The notes under the pieces: model-generated
Told to the model about the DNA's origin: nothing
The model's input: the letters and a program-made list of their open reading frames with translations, nothing else
The model's database searches: none
Part shown: positions 9,660 to 23,338 of the stretch, piece by piece
Layout of the letters: every line of letters starts with the position of its first letter
How positions within the stretch are numbered: position 1 is the first letter of the stretch
DNA from: Alitta virens
Taxonomy: Eukaryota; Annelida; Polychaeta; Phyllodocida; Nereididae
Direction of reading: 5' to 3'
Length of the DNA: 64,000 nt
Assembly: GCA_932294295.1 (NCBI GenBank)
Contig: OW028576.1
Span: 45,610,247-45,674,246, forward strand
Position numbers and translations under genes: made by a program

Positions 9660-12140
9660 TGCTCAAGTCTTGTTTCCATGATAAAGGTGTTGGATATAGT
9701 TTAAAAATAAATTACTACCTACAAATGGTGCCATCATAAAATAGTTGACAAAACACACTGCATAGATAGCAGGCATATCTAAATTGCGTTTATTACTTTA
9801 AACATAGTAAGTTTGCAGAATGGCGTTTCTGCAACTAACTTGGAAAATAAATGAATTAATAAATATGAAAGAAGTTATAATAAAAACAAAACAAAAACAA
9901 TAAGAACTCTTGAAAATACGAAAAACAATAAGAACTCCCGAAAAACATATTAATTATGTTGCCAGTAAAACACTAAAAGAAAACGCCATTTGAAATTTCT
10001 GCAAGTCAGATTCTACATAAAGTTATCAATCAATTTCACTATTTTATGTTTTTGTTTTTTTTTTATAAAAAAAGGCACAAGCTGCCAGGCAGCATAGATG
10101 AAATACCATTCATTTCTTAAGTCAATCAGTGCAAATGATTTGTAACGAAATTGTTCAATTATATCCTTGATTCAAAGCCAAAATAAATCATTAGTAAGAA
10201 ATTGCTTTTTCATCTAAAGTCAAAAGTCCTTGAGGCTAAATTGATGCCCAACAATGCCTTTTTTCCACAACACACAGAGATGAAACAAATGTATTGATTG
10301 TTTAATTGTTGTGTGCCAACAATTAATCAATGCTTGTCTCAACAGAAGATTCATGACGTCAGAACATTTAAATTAGGATTACATTGCTTCATGGGCTTCT
10401 AAAGAACAAAGGTGAATTTTCTAATCGATAGATATTTCTCCGATCAGCCAGAGTGAACCAATCAGAATGCCTCTTGGTCATCCAGCATGGGTATATGTTG
10501 TACAACAGCAACGGAGTATATCAGACAGCTTTTAAGCATGTTGGATGGCTGGAGTGTATGTTGGATGGCTACGGAGTATGTTGAATGGCTGTAGTGTGCA
10601 GATCATATAAGTAATGGTGTATGATGTGTCGTCCTATATATAGTTTTGTAAGAATTTTTTCATCGCAAAATTCTATATTGGACTCATTACCATGCACTTT
10701 TTTTTTTTAATCGATAGATATTTCTCTGATCAGCCAGTGTGAACCAATCGGAATTGTTGAATCATTACATAATAAAGAGGGTGGATCTTACACATAAATC
10801 CTACCGGTGGAATATTTTACTCGTCTTAGCATAAACACAAAATGAAAGCACTTCTGCGCAGTACTCAGAAGTACTTTTATTGATTCTGCTAAATTTACAG
10901 TAAAACAAAGAGTACATCACTAACATACATTAGCCGCTTTGCTAAACACTTCACAATCAATGTTTAACCACCATCTTGACGATAGACAGATAGATAGATA
11001 TATAGATGTGGAAAGTGCAGCCCTCTAATGCAAGTTCTTGCCGCTAAGTAGGTCGGCCAGTGCAAGTGATGCACCAGCGTTCAAGACTCAACCGTCACTG
11101 CAGGCCACGTTGCTGGGCTAAATATAGATACATTTTGTACACTGACACTGATTTGGCACTCCACAGATCATGACCAATCAAACTGGATATGCAAAAACCG
11201 CTGTCTTGACGCAAGACCCTCGATCACACCTTTCCGCAAAAGAGGGTCTTGCAGAATTCGGGGGAGCAAGCATCCTAGTGGGGGAGCAAACAATTTGACT
11301 GTGTAGAAAGGTTAATATTAATCATAAGATAACAATAGGCTAAGTCCCTGTACAAATAAGACGATGCAAAGTCGTATCGGAATTTTAAAGAATTCTTTGT
11401 TCGCCGCTTAATTAAATTTAACGGGCGTAGTGATTGACCTACTTTCGTCAGCCTATCCTCGTCTACTACAATGCGGCCTTAGGGTCTAGGCCTAGACTGC
11501 AAAAACCAAATAATTAAGCCCATTTCTAGCAAGGCGCCTAGCGTAGCTATGCAGAGGAGGGGTTGGTTTGCTTTAGGAAGATGGTTTGACCTATGTTATG
11601 CAATTAACCGTCAATATACAAACAGCTTCACTTTCAAAGGAAAGTATTTGACAAAAAATGGGACCTCATGTTTCTTGTATGACTGGACACCTGTGATCCG
11701 AGGCAGAATGACACAAAGTCAATAGTTTGTCTAAACTCAGAGGCAAAATAGTGTAACTCTACGTGGTGACTGATATATCTTTGATTTGGGTTTAAGGGGT
11801 AATGAACTGGAAAGGTAAATGACCCAGAAAGAGGGCTGATGAACGCCACACAGTTGAATTAGATGACAGGTTTATATATATAGACTTCCTCTTCATTACT
11901 TTTTTCAAAAAAATGCATAAGTAAGCCAAGTATGCAGTAGAATTGCTTATAGGCCTATGCTACGGACACATGTGTCGGTAAATATTTTATGAGCAATGTA
12001 ATGAACGCCAATTACAAGTACTTTACTGGTGTCATTTTTTATTATAATTTTTATTATTTGTTTTGTTTTGTTTTTATGTTGACAATATCTGTCGTCATTA
12101 CTTTGTCAGGCTCCTTTATCATGTTTAATTGTTTTATCTG
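9660..12140. other. Intergenic; diverged repeats, no gene seen
   Basis: It contains a 45-base direct repeat (10417-10465 and 10708-10753, core AATCGATAGATATTTCTC), a decayed copy of the ATGTTGGATGGCT minisatellite (10490-10600), and a repeat module at 11005-11110 with AAAGTGCAGCCCTCTAA next to GATA units. The same module recurs at about 19425 and 46695. No exon could be supported. Confidence 0.6.
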
Positions 12141-12149
12141 AGCTGGATG

Positions 12150-12345
12150 TCGATTGCATGAGACGTTAAACTGGAGGTGCCTTGCACTCTGTGTCTATGC
12201 TGAGGCAAGTAAAAGTACCCACCCATGGGTTAAATGTGTAACATGGAGTGGACTCCAAGCAGCCTTATTATCGTAATGACATCTGTCTATAGTAGTAAGT
12301 CAAATAAGCTAAGCTTTAGACCAACAGCTTCATTTTGTGCTGCCT
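12150..12345 (+). mobile_element. SINE body fragment
   Basis: GGAGGTGCCTTGCACTC, TGTCTATGCTGAGGCAAG and GTGGACTCCAAGCAGCC in order match copies at 35230-35400, 36045-36250 and 44050-44220, and inverted copies near 41100, 46770 and 56680. Confidence 0.7.
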
Positions 12346-12419
12346 AAAAATATGACAGAAAAAGTTCTAGACAGGACATGCCAAGCATGAGTCTTTCTCA
12401 AGCTCTGGACTACACAGTC

Positions 12420-12575
12420 CATTAAATTATAATAGCCATAACTACTGCCCATTTACTCCTTGGTGGAGTGGAGCAAAGAGAGGATCTGCTCAGTTCCTCT
12501 TTGCCATGGTAGGTTTGAACCTGCAACCTCACATTTATAGCTGGTAAGCACGATAGCACAAAGATCGCAGTACTG
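12420..12575 (-). mobile_element. tRNA-derived SINE, minus orientation
   Basis: On the minus strand GGTTCAAACCT (B box) lies in a tRNA-like head, followed by the ACTCCACCAAGGAGT body. It shares the body with 2600-2740. An ATTC repeat flanks it at 12575-12605. Confidence 0.6.
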
Positions 12576-13039
12576 TTTCATTCATTCATTCGTTCATTCA
12601 TTCATCCTTTTATTGCTTGCAACTATGCAATTTCACATGCTATTTAAAAATGTTTTCAGAAAAAATTAGTGAAATTTCATTAAATGATAAGGTGCATCAT
12701 CAACATATAAATACAGTAAATCTGCCAATGTTACCCTTTTGTTGCATGGTAGCTTACCCCATTGACTGACATCTATTGATCAATAAATCAACTACACCAG
12801 GTGCCAAATATTGATAAATATCCACTAAATGCTTTCCTTTGACCTTGTCCTAGCCACTCTCTGTGATATTAGAACCACGATTGATAGTTTTTACAGGTTA
12901 TTACCCAATAAACGGGTATATAAATAGCATATCTAGGACTTAAAGGTCAAGGTCAGTGTCATAGTAATATTATAGTAATTTGATTATGTAGCATGGAAGT
13001 GTTACACTTGTATATATTGAATTTATTATGTTTTGGCAC

Positions 13040-13866
13040 AGCCAACAACTGAAGAAATGCACCATCGACACACTAACTGTATGCGATGAACCAGTCAGAA
13101 GATCAAAAGCATTAGATACTTAGGAGCTACGTTAGACCAGAATCTTAATCTGAAGGACCATATAAAGCAGAAATGCTGAACAGCAATGTGGAATATTTGC
13201 AAAATTAAGAACATTCGCTCAGTATTGACCAAGGAAGCTTGTGAAACGCTAATCCTGGGACTAGTTATAACTCAGCTAGATTACACAAATGCCTTATACA
13301 TCGGCCTACCAGAATGTGATCTGCAGAAACTATAAAGGATGCAGAACATTGCTGCAAAGGTGGTCTTAAATGATGGTGACAATTCATGTAACAGCCTTAA
13401 GCGACTCCATTGGCTCCCTATTAACCTACGAATCAAACATAAAGTGCTTACTCTTGTTTACAAAAGTTTACATGGTCAAGCACCCGAATACCTCCAAGAC
13501 CTTCTTCAAATACAGACGACACGAAGAACTGGGCTTGGTTCAGGAAACGGTGGTCTCTGTCTCTCTGTCCCTTTTACCCGACGTAAGACATTCGCAGAGA
13601 GGTCTTTCAGTATTGCTGGGCCTAAATGGTGGAATGAGCTGCCTATTACCGTCAAAGAAGCCACAAATGCAGAGACTTTTAAACATATTTGAAAGACTTT
13701 CTTATTTAATAAATTTTAAACCAATTAATTTTCACTTATACATACACTGGATTTTATAGTGTACACTTTATATTTATTTTATTCTTTTATATTTATTGTT
13801 AAGCGCATCTGATAATGTATTATTTTAAGACAGTGCTATATAAATAAAGTATTTGTATTTGTATTT
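13040..13866 (+). mobile_element. CR1/Jockey-like LINE 3-prime fragment (reverse transcriptase C-terminus)
   Basis: The frame from 13339 reads LHWLPINLRIKHKVLTLVYK, then AERSFSIAGPKWWNELP, the usual C-terminal tail of non-LTR reverse transcriptases of this group. Upstream frames are broken by stops and frameshifts. The element ends in TAAATAAAGTATTTGTATTT, a short tandem tail of the CR1 sort. It is a dead, 5-prime-truncated copy. Confidence 0.85.
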
Positions 13867-13916
13867 ATGGATATTGAACTCCCTCAATTTGATGATCATC
13901 AGCCGGTCACCTCATA

Positions 13917-14700
13917 TACAGTCAATCCCAAAAGTTTACACCCACTTGTGCAGCAAGATTTCATTAATGAAATTGTAAAAAAAATCATCGAAGTGAAAAA
14001 AAGCTAAAACCTTTGACAGAACATAAGGGGAAATGGTTAGAATTGTTGTTGGAATAAAAATAATGTTTATTGAAGAGAAACCCAGATAGAGTGCCACATT
14101 GGCTAGATGTCGGCCCGATGCAGGGACGTCGGATCAACATATAGGGCCATTATCGGGCTGACGTAGCATGTTATCAGGAAAAGATGTGGAAATTGAAATG
14201 AACTGAATTCTGTTCAGATATAACTTTTGAGTTTTTGGGCCTGGCTAAATATAAATAATGAAACTGCTTAGAATACCTAAAACATCATGTTTATAATTGC
14301 AAAACCTGCATAGTAATTCTCTCAAATTAATAATCACCATGCTTTACATTCAATGAAAATGAAATGATAAGAAATGAATTTATTTGACCCAAAATTTACA
14401 TACACACATTAATGGTGGATTGGATTACATGCAAACTTTACAAAGAACCAAAAAGTCAAAGGACACCCATTTTGTCTCAATTAGGAAGCTAATTAACTTA
14501 ATAACAAATTGAATTCGATTCTAATCATTTCTATTGCTATCAAACTAAAAGTTCTCAGCAACCTTTTTTTTCACTTGGACAATTGTGTTTACGAATTCAT
14601 CTATGACATGTTCATTCTCTAGTGTAAGTCAACTTTTGGATATTATAATAACATTCTTGTGTATATATATTTGACTGTATGATCAACCAAATTGAATGTA
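13917..14700. mobile_element. Possible Tc1-like non-autonomous element
   Basis: The left end TACAGTCAATCCCAAAAGTTTACACC looks Tc1-like, and a weak inverted partner ending TTTGACTGTA is at about 14680. A second ATTTACATACACACATT lies inside at 14394. Boundaries are uncertain. Confidence 0.35.
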
Positions 14701-17420
14701 CTTCATCTGCATGCTTTATATCGATTTTGGCAGGAGTCATAGCTCGGTACTTACCTAAATATTTTCCAGTCAGTTTGGAAAGTAATTATTTGGCAGGTGC
14801 ATTTTATAGATTTATTTTATTTTGCTTAAGCAATTGAACATGATGCCAGAGTTTTCCACTTCTAGAAAAATATCTGTAATTGTTGTATCGTCTGTTTTGT
14901 ATATTGGCCAAGTTGTTCGAAGTTTTAAAATCTTCAGTAAAGAAACTTCTTTAAGTGTAACTTCTATAATGTCTTCCATATTATAGGAATGCTCAAAAAT
15001 TCAGCAGAGTACATTCACAATTTAACTGGCTGACTGGCTACACTTCGTTGCAAATGACCGTAAAATGGCAGTATATGGTGCAGTTTCCTTAACACATTCG
15101 CAATCTGCCACTATCAGGCTGTCTAGCCAATATTGGCTATAATATTTATTTTTTGAAAAAAATTTCCCAATCATTGTTATCACAATTTATTATATAATTT
15201 TACTTTTTACAATTTCATATTTAGTATAATCTTTTATTCAGAAAAAAAACAAGCATTTATTATTTGCATTTTTGCTTTAAAAAAAATTATTTAACAGAAG
15301 AAAAAATGTTGGACATTGTTGTGTAAGGTCTTTACTTTAATAGAATCCTTATTGAAATTATATAAATTTGCTGTTGCATGTTAGCACTAAAATGCACAAC
15401 TTTGTACAAATTTTTGCCTGAAATTCAGATTCCCCTAAACATTGTTTTTCTTCTTAAAAATTATAATTAAGGTTTATCAAGAAGTTATAAGTAGCCATCA
15501 TTGTCCCCTATCTCAGCTTTTGTGATCTTCAGAAATATTTAGATATTTGCCTTAAGGAGGTGAAAATGAATACATAAAGCAATTAACGTAAAATTGTTCC
15601 AGTGCAAAGGTGTTAAAAGCTATTGACAGTTTCATAAATTACACTTTTTGCTTAGATGTAATATTTATTATTTATTCATATTTCCTTGTGTTAGTATTCA
15701 TCTTTAGATTGGAAAAGCTAAATAAATATACAGATATATAAATTATATTGACAAATATGTCGCTCACCTGAATACATTCAGACAATCACAAAAACTATAA
15801 TAGAGCGAAAATCACGAGAGCTGCGCTCTTCCGGTAACACGTACATAACCTGATAACAAAACATGATGTCAAGCTTCAGCAGTAAGTAAGGTTGTCATCA
15901 ATTTCAGACCGTCACAAACTTTATTTGCCGCAAACCAGCTGCATGCCATAAACGCATGAACCGAATCAACTTCACGTCATATCATAACATCATATAACAT
16001 CATAATATAAGCAATTAAAATGTTATGACGTTAGAATAATCCCTAATTTTACACATAATGAATATCTGAAGACAATAAAGAGCATAAAGATCACAAACTT
16101 CACGAATTAGCAGACAGACATTTGCGTAGATTCCTGAGCTGAATCGATCGCTGAGCTTATCCACAAGGTGTCGCCACTACATATCTGCTAGGTGGCGTAT
16201 GAAGCCTGAAGGCCCACACTAAAGTCTGTAAAGGTATGCCATAGAATCTGAGGTGAAATTATCAAACACAACTTCAACAATGTTGACAGCATATAAACCA
16301 CATTAAATTTCAAATCCATTGCCATTCCTTTAGCTTTTCGCTCTCTTCTGACAGTGGCAGATAACATATTATAACATATTATGATTATTTTTTATTTATT
16401 TACTCAGAATAAAAAAAAAAATAGAATATTGTCTTTAAATTCCTTTTTTACAAGCCGTCTTGTCGTTTTCACAGATTTGAAAATGTTTCCCCGCCGTTGC
16501 TTGTAGAGCCATTAACAAAAAATGTATGCCCTCATTTGCTGCCATACTCGCCAAATCATTATGTATCATGGCACTAACCCGAACCTCCTATTCTTGTGCA
16601 CTTATGTCACAATTTATGCAGTAATTAACAACTATCAAAACTTGATCACTATCAATTGCCTTCCCGGAAGTCGGGTCGGTGTAAAATGCGGACCATGTGG
16701 ACCAGCAGATCAATCTAAAATGCGGGTAGAGAGTAGCGGGGTAGCAGGTAGACGCGAATAGGCATGGTGTTATACTTGTATGATATGAAAATACCATTTC
16801 ACTTCTTTCTAGTTAAAATATTTTCCAAATTTAAACAGATTCTGATATCTCAGGCTGAGTTAAAATTGGCTATTAGTAATTTTATACCAACTTACAAATA
16901 ATCATATCAATTTGATGTTTCATGAAGTAGTTATAAACTAAAAAAGTGGTTTTTCTTCTGTGCAAATTAAAAAACTGGAACCAGTATTTATATGAAAGGT
17001 TTTTTTTTTATTTACATGTCTTTTATCTGATAGCATCTTAAGCCTATGTTTTATGTATCTCACCTTTTTCCAGCCATGGGGATTAAAACAAATGAATAAA
17101 TACATAATTACTTTACTGTGTGTTCTAATTTAATAGAAATTATACATATGGCTATTGCAAACTTATTTTATGAATTGATTGAATAAATTAATGCACTTAC
17201 ACAAATGTGCATTCACAACAACAAATACGGCGCCAGACAAAGGGAGGATGAAAAGACATTATTGTATATTTTACTGAATTGCAATAGGATACTTAAATGC
17301 TTATATCTGAATGGATTTTATTTTGTGGTATGTTAACACAAAATTGAATTGTGATAAGAACTTCAACGGGAATAGCAGCCTCATTTGAGGTGTTACAATT
17401 AATTAGCACTTAAGTATAAA
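14700..17420. other. AT-rich intergenic; no gene seen
   Basis: Nothing protein-like. A minus-strand donor-like TATTCAG|GTGAGC ends at 15769, next to an ACCGGAAGAGCGC ETS-like motif at about 15825-15835. It could mark an untranslated first exon, but no partner acceptor could be tied to it. Confidence 0.4.
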
Positions 17421-17839
17421 CTGCCTAATATTATAATATGATAAGGCAATTATGCATAGTATCTAATATAATATGGCGGCATGATGGCCTAATTTTGAAT
17501 TGGTCTAAATCACTAGCCATCCAACTTAGGCTCGACCGGGAACTGAACCTGTCATCACAGAGGTAGAAGTATGGCATCCACTCCAAGACCATGGCATTCT
17601 GTGACCAATCCAGATTGTTGGTGTCTCTTCTGCAACCTGCTAATGACACTCTGCAATATTTCAAACTCATGAGCAACTTCGGTTGACATACTTCTGTTGA
17701 CATACTTCTGTTTAAAGACCTTGCAATGGTTAGGCAACATTGCTCAATTTTCAATGCCATATTTGATTCATGATGTCTAAATGGGCATGTAATATTGTAA
17801 ATGACTATTTAAATACAGTCAATGAATTAAAACATTTAA

Positions 17840-18010
17840 GGCAGGGGTGTCGATAGAGGGGGGGAGATGGGGGATATATACCCCTCACCCCCCCCCCCCC
17901 ACTTTTTGGGAATGGGGAATGATCAATGCAATCACCCCCCCCCCTCCATTAAATTCATTTTAATTTGTCAACCCCTGCCCCCTTGAAAATTTTCTGGATC
18001 CGCCTCTGAA
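17840..18010. repeat. Poly-G/C repeat with TGGATCCGCC end
   Basis: A G-run/C-run block ends with TTTTCTGGATCCGCC. Similar blocks lie at 19768-19815 and 56757-56910 (GGCGGATT start, TTTTCTGGATCCGC end), so this is a dispersed family, not simple polypurine. Confidence 0.6.
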
Positions 18011-20560
18011 AATTACCTTATTTTTCTACACACTTTTGTTTTGGAACATTTGTGATTTGTTTAACCATATCAGTACAAGTATCTGTAATAGTTTGGCTTA
18101 AATGATTCACCATTACTTTAGCTTTTGACAATGAGCAAGGGGCGTTAATAGCATAGACATGTCACGATTTTTACCGGTAATTACCCTGGTTAATGTTTTT
18201 TCTGTTATGTAATTTACACCAGTATTGCACTGGAAATTTGTGGAAGAAATTTTGGCTGAAAAAGGGTCAAATAGCACTATAAACAGACGTTTAAAATCTA
18301 GGCCACGGTTTTTTGATCTTATGTTTCTCGGAAGTTTCTCAGACCGTTTCTCATGAAACGGTCGGAAAATAAAAAAAAATAGAAAATTTACTTTAAATTT
18401 ACTCCCCAGAAAGTGTTTTTTTTTTCATAAATAAATGTGCAATTGTTGATTTATTAATTGAGCGGCACTGCAAAAGTTTGGCCGGCGGTGTCGAGAAACG
18501 AAAGATAAAAAAAAATGTGGCCTTAACTTATGTTTAAAATCAATTTACTTCCAAGAAATAATAGTTTTTTCATACGTTCATAACATATTTTCTTACATGT
18601 ACATCAACTAAGGCTGTGAATGAAGCTGATGTAGACATTTTTTATTGCCATAAATTATAATTATGTATAATATGCATAGTGTTAGGAATATAACAATTAG
18701 CAGATATCTATGTTCTGAACAGAAAATTCTTATTAAAGTATGCAGATGGCGTTGCTGCATGCACAAAATTAATTTTATTGTTAGTCAAATTTTGTGCACC
18801 ACACAAAAATAGTTATTTTCTTTTCAAATAATATCATTATATGGGTAGCAATCCAAAATTAGGCGATGATGTAACTTTCACAGAAAGGGGGAGGAGATCA
18901 TACACGATCAGTCACTAATTTATGCAACAACAAAAAAAGATAAGAAAAGAAAAAAAACTAGAAAGGCTTGGTGGAAACAGCTGGTCATTCTGGAAAGCTT
19001 TTTACAAGTTAATCCTTAAAAATGAGGCTTCAAACAATGGGCAAATGCAGTAGGTGGGATAATTTTATTTTTTTATAAAGCTATCATTTGCCTTCATTAT
19101 TTTATAAATTTATACAAATTTTGTGAACATCTGCTTTTATTTATTTTGTCGAATGTATTGATCAAATGTGCCAAGCAGTTTGTGTTCCCAAAGTTAAATA
19201 TGGCATTATTATTTATAAAATCCGTTCTTTGTATATTGTCGCATATTTGGAGGAATATTTTGAATGATAATGGTGTATAATTCATGTCTAAACAGCATTA
19301 AAGAAGTTTTATTCAGTAAAAATCGAAAATAGGCACCACAGAATTTCCAGAAATCCAATATGGCTGCCGCAAAATGTAACAAAAGATATTTCAAAATGCA
19401 ATAATTGTGAGTACATACATAGATATCGAAAGTGCAGCCCTCTAAGGCAAGTGTCCTTGTTCCTACATAGGATAATTATGACATTATTTGCATAAGATGA
19501 TTAAGTCCATAATTCAATCCTTATTCAATATAGTTGATATAAAAGTTAGATGATGACCTGTGTTGGTCAACGCCATTTGTTGTTGTTATAATACACGTAA
19601 TAATAATATAAGAAACTTAATGCTGATTTTTATACCAGAATTTTTACAACTACATGAATTATGCTGTTTTACACATTGCCAAAATAATTAAAAAGGAGGT
19701 ACTAGTGATGAGTTATCTTGAAGAACATGACTTGATAACTCCTGACCAGTCTGCATACATTAAAAACAGGGGGGATCCAGGAATTTTTGGTGGGGGGGGG
19801 GGGGGGTCTGATTCGTCGGGATCAATACGCTAGCGGGTAAAATGGTTACTCGCGCGGTCTGCTCCGAAAATGAAGAAAATATATATATTTTATAATAATT
19901 TTGTGATATGTCAATGTGAGTGTGACTATCAAAAAGCACAACTAGGCCATGTATAAGTATTACCAGAAAAACTTTTGTTTAGATAAGTGCATAAGTGTTG
20001 GAGTTCTGCTCCAGAAACAAGTGTTGAGGCGCCCAAGGCGGTCTATTTCTCACATCACAATGACAAATATAGCAATTTTAAGCAATATAGATCTATTTAT
20101 TCTTACGTTTTTATTGATTTATTTTTTCTATATCCCATTTTATAACTTTAGCCCTATTTTGGGGGACAGATGCCTGCAATGGAGTGACCACTGCGTCACT
20201 GACATACAACAGCAGCATCACATTAGTTTTCAGGAATAAAGTAATATAAGTAGATATTAAGCTTTTGTTGAGTTGCTATGCATTTAACATGATGGGCCTC
20301 CAACAGATATTTGTTGAAAACCTTCACAATCTTTCACCCCTAAGAACAAAATGAACCATGCCAATTTCCCGGAAATCAGACTAACATGGATGAGTCCATT
20401 GATGTTTGAGGGGGGAACTTTTAAGATTGGCAATTGTGCCATAGTAAGGTTATTTAAGCCATTTTCAAGGATGTGAAGATCAGTGATCTGGCCACAAACA
20501 TCAATGATGTCACTGGCAATCTTCACAAGGCTCAGAAGATATTTAGTAAAACCAATCTTT
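18010..20560. other. Intergenic, repeats only
   Basis: It holds an AAAGTGCAGCCCTCTAA module at about 19428, a G14 tract at about 19792 and a fragment at 19930-20040 (GCATAAGTGTTGGAGTTCTG) related to the inverted repeat ends of 28095-30235. No exon is supported. Confidence 0.5.
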
Positions 20561-20599
20561 TTAAGTATCTATATCTCTGTTCTGCTATATAGGATATGT

Positions 20600-21260
20600 T
20601 ATGGATTGAGATTCTGATACAAAAATATTGAAGTTAGTGTTGGTGATAATGTTATTCAAAATGTTAATGTCATTGAATATTTGGGTTTGAAAATAGACAA
20701 ATACTTTTTGTGGAATGAATATGTTGATAAACAATGCGAAGAACTCAACTCAGAAATATCACTTCTGTTTCGCATTAATAACTTTGTTCCTAATTAGTCA
20801 CTTGTACGCATAAATCAATCCATGATCCAACCTATGGTATCACAGTTTGGGGCTATACCAGCAAATGTAATTTGATAAAGTACAGCGTATGCAGAACAGA
20901 GCAGCAAGACTTATAATTTTGACTTTGTAAATGTTAGAGGTATACAGATAAGACTGTAAGAGAACTAAATATACCCAATGTTACTCAAAGATAGATTATT
21001 TCATGGCTCTTTTAATGTTTAAAGCTATCCATTGGCTGGCCCCACACTACTTATGTGATGAGATCATAATGCAAATTGAATTGTCAAGTCGCCTCACAAG
21101 AAATTTTGATCAAAATGACGTTCATGTGCCATCCCGTAATTTAAATATATATATGCCAAAAAGGTTGTATTCACCAAGGACCGGTTTAATGGAACAGCCT
21201 TCCTGGTGCTATAAAAGATTCTGCTAATAATGATGATTTCAAGTCCAAATGTAAAGCTTA
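20600..21260 (+). mobile_element. Decayed LINE reverse transcriptase C-terminal fragment
   Basis: Frames read NVIEYLGLKIDKYFLWNEYV near 20670, and MFKAIHWLAPHYLCDEI near 21015, typical of non-LTR RT tails, but with stops and frameshifts. It ends close to the GT92 gene 1 exon, so its last frame (DFKSKCKAYF, ~21237) runs in beside the upstream open frame of that exon. Confidence 0.75.
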
Positions 21261-21444
21261 TTTTATTATTGTTTTTATTTGACTTATTTTATTCAATTGT
21301 AATTTCACTATTCTTTTTATCTTGTAATATAAATTCTTTGTATTTTATTGTTTTTTTTATAGCAGGGCCATATTGTAAAACTGTATTTTCTAACTGTAGA
21401 TGTTTGTCCTCTCTTCTTTTAACGTTTCTTTTCTTATTTCACAG

Positions 21445-22822
21445 GTTTAAGAAGAAGGGTTCTATGCTGTGTGGAACTGCAATTCTGCTTTCGATTGTTT
21501 GGATTGCAACTACAAGAAAACCTGAAGAACTTCCCGTCAAGTTTTCAAAATACACGAATAGAAATTCCCCACCCTGTGAGCATCGAATGGATGAAAAATT
21601 TATTTTGGTTGAAGGTGTCGAGATGTATGTAAAAACCGCAACATTTGATCCAAGGATACAAGAAAAACCCGTCATCAGAATGTGGGGATTAACACCATGG
21701 GAATATCCTACAGTTTATTGCCATATGAAGTACAAGGATGATGACACAATACTTGCTGTTCGACCTAGAGTGGTAACACACATCGATGCTCCCAAGCCAC
21801 ATTGTAGATGGTTTACAGCTGTCCTGCTATGCCCATTACCTGATGCCAAACCTCCTTGCTATGTATCTATATCAAAGACAGAGGACTCAACGGCAGGTAA
21901 CGCATGGCATAAAGTGAGAACGCCATTGTACAAGCCACCAAAATCCCCCAAGTTTGGCATCTGCCTGAACACACTCTTCGACATTGCCGACAAAGATCTG
22001 CACAGAGTGGTCGAATGGTTCGAGATGCAAAAACTGCTTGGCGTTCATAATGTTATATTGTATGATGCGCATAATGTAAGTGTACGTGTCCTGAAAGCAC
22101 TCAAAAGTTATGCGGATTCCGGATTTCTGATTTATCAGAAATGGAAGTTACCAATGTGGTCGTTAACGCCGAACATATACACCAACAAACCGAAAGATTT
22201 GGAGATAGAAGCGACGAAGTATAAATGGTCCAATGTAAACTGTGTCGCTTATTATGCCCAGCATTTAAGCTACATGGATTGTATGTACAGATACGTTGAC
22301 GACTTCACTCATCTTGCTTTCATTGACCTGGATGAGTTCATTATACCCTGCAAACATTACAATTGGTCGGATATGATTCGAGAAATCGATTCACAAGAAT
22401 CGTCTAGTCAAGTAGCCAGTTACTATTTTTATGAAGCTTGTTACGACAATGCAGTGAATGAAGCAAAATTCATCCTTAGCAGTAATATGACTGTATACAT
22501 GTCCACTAATGAAACGAAGAGGTTACCGTACTTTCGCGCAATGCTTTGGAAAACATGGCACATGAAATCCATCATTAAACCAAGCATGAATGTTAACATG
22601 TATATTCACACAAACGAGGAAGCCTTGTCAGGATTAACACTGAAAGTTGGCATTGATCCCTCCATTGGCAGAATGAACCACTACAAAAGTCAACCAGGTG
22701 CTTGTAATGTGGGCTATGGCGACTCGCGCCTGGAGTTAACATCAGACAAAATCATGTCAAAATATCATGATGCGCTCTTGCATAATATGGAACTAAAACT
22801 CACTGAACTGAACCAAATATGA
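21445..22822 (+). CDS. GT92 (DUF23) family glycosyltransferase, gene 1
   Basis: The protein is a Golgi-type glycosyltransferase of family 92, whose nematode member GALT-1 adds beta-1,4 galactose to core fucose of N-glycans; the acceptor here is unknown. From ATG 21464 it has 452 residues. A basic KKKGS segment precedes MLCGTAILLSIVWIATT, a type II signal anchor. The GT92 core runs from about residue 160 (FGICLNTLFD, VVEWFEMQKLLGVHNVILYD) through YYAQHLSYMDCMYR to the DLDEF acidic motif at residues 288-292, expected to bind the metal-nucleotide sugar. The open frame continues upstream to 21230, but this part is LINE-derived and an acceptor TTATTTCACAG ends at 21444. So the block is either a last coding exon from 21445 or starts at 21464. 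Confidence 0.9.
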
Positions 22823-22882
22823 TGAATTCTAGATGGATTTATTTGCCTTCATACTGAACATTCAAAATGTAAGAAGGTTTCA

Positions 22883-22936
22883 ATATTTCCATTTACAATG
22901 TATTTCTTTTTCAAGATACATTGTAAATGGAAATAT
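22883..22936 (+). repeat. Perfect 21 bp hairpin in GT92 gene 1 3-prime UTR
   Basis: Arms 22883-22903 and 22916-22936 are exact reverse complements (core TTTCCATTTACAATG) around a 12-base loop. The hairpin lies 60 bases after the stop. An ATTAAA at 22944-22949 just beyond could be a variant poly(A) signal. It may be a small palindromic element or an RNA structure. Confidence 0.8.
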
Positions 22937-23338
22937 CGAGATAATTAAAAAACAAAACATTCTCTTCATGTAGCAATTGATCAGTGCAGTCCATGAGATT
23001 TCACCAAGACAAAAAAAAAACATAACACGCTTTATTTTACAGAATTGTTTTTCTTTCAAAAGGATACTTTTTTTTTAGTATGAGAAATTGATCAAAATAT
23101 ATTGCATGGATCCAGATCAGGAGTATATTTAAGACAGTGAATTGGTTGAGACAATACAAGCTATCAGGATTTATCTGTACAATACTCCTGTAATTACATT
23201 TTTTACCATATAGACTTAGCCAGTCTCCAATTTAGCACCCTGCTGGTCAAGTCTAATAATAACTTAAATATAGTGCCAATGGTGTAGTAACATTGTTGTG
23301 ATTCGGTTTATTATAATATTGTGATTTTGACCATATTT

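Noticed and set aside
17431..17760. 109-codon minus frame
   Set aside because: No family resemblance; a GGTTCAGTTCCCGG motif inside hints at a SINE remnant instead.
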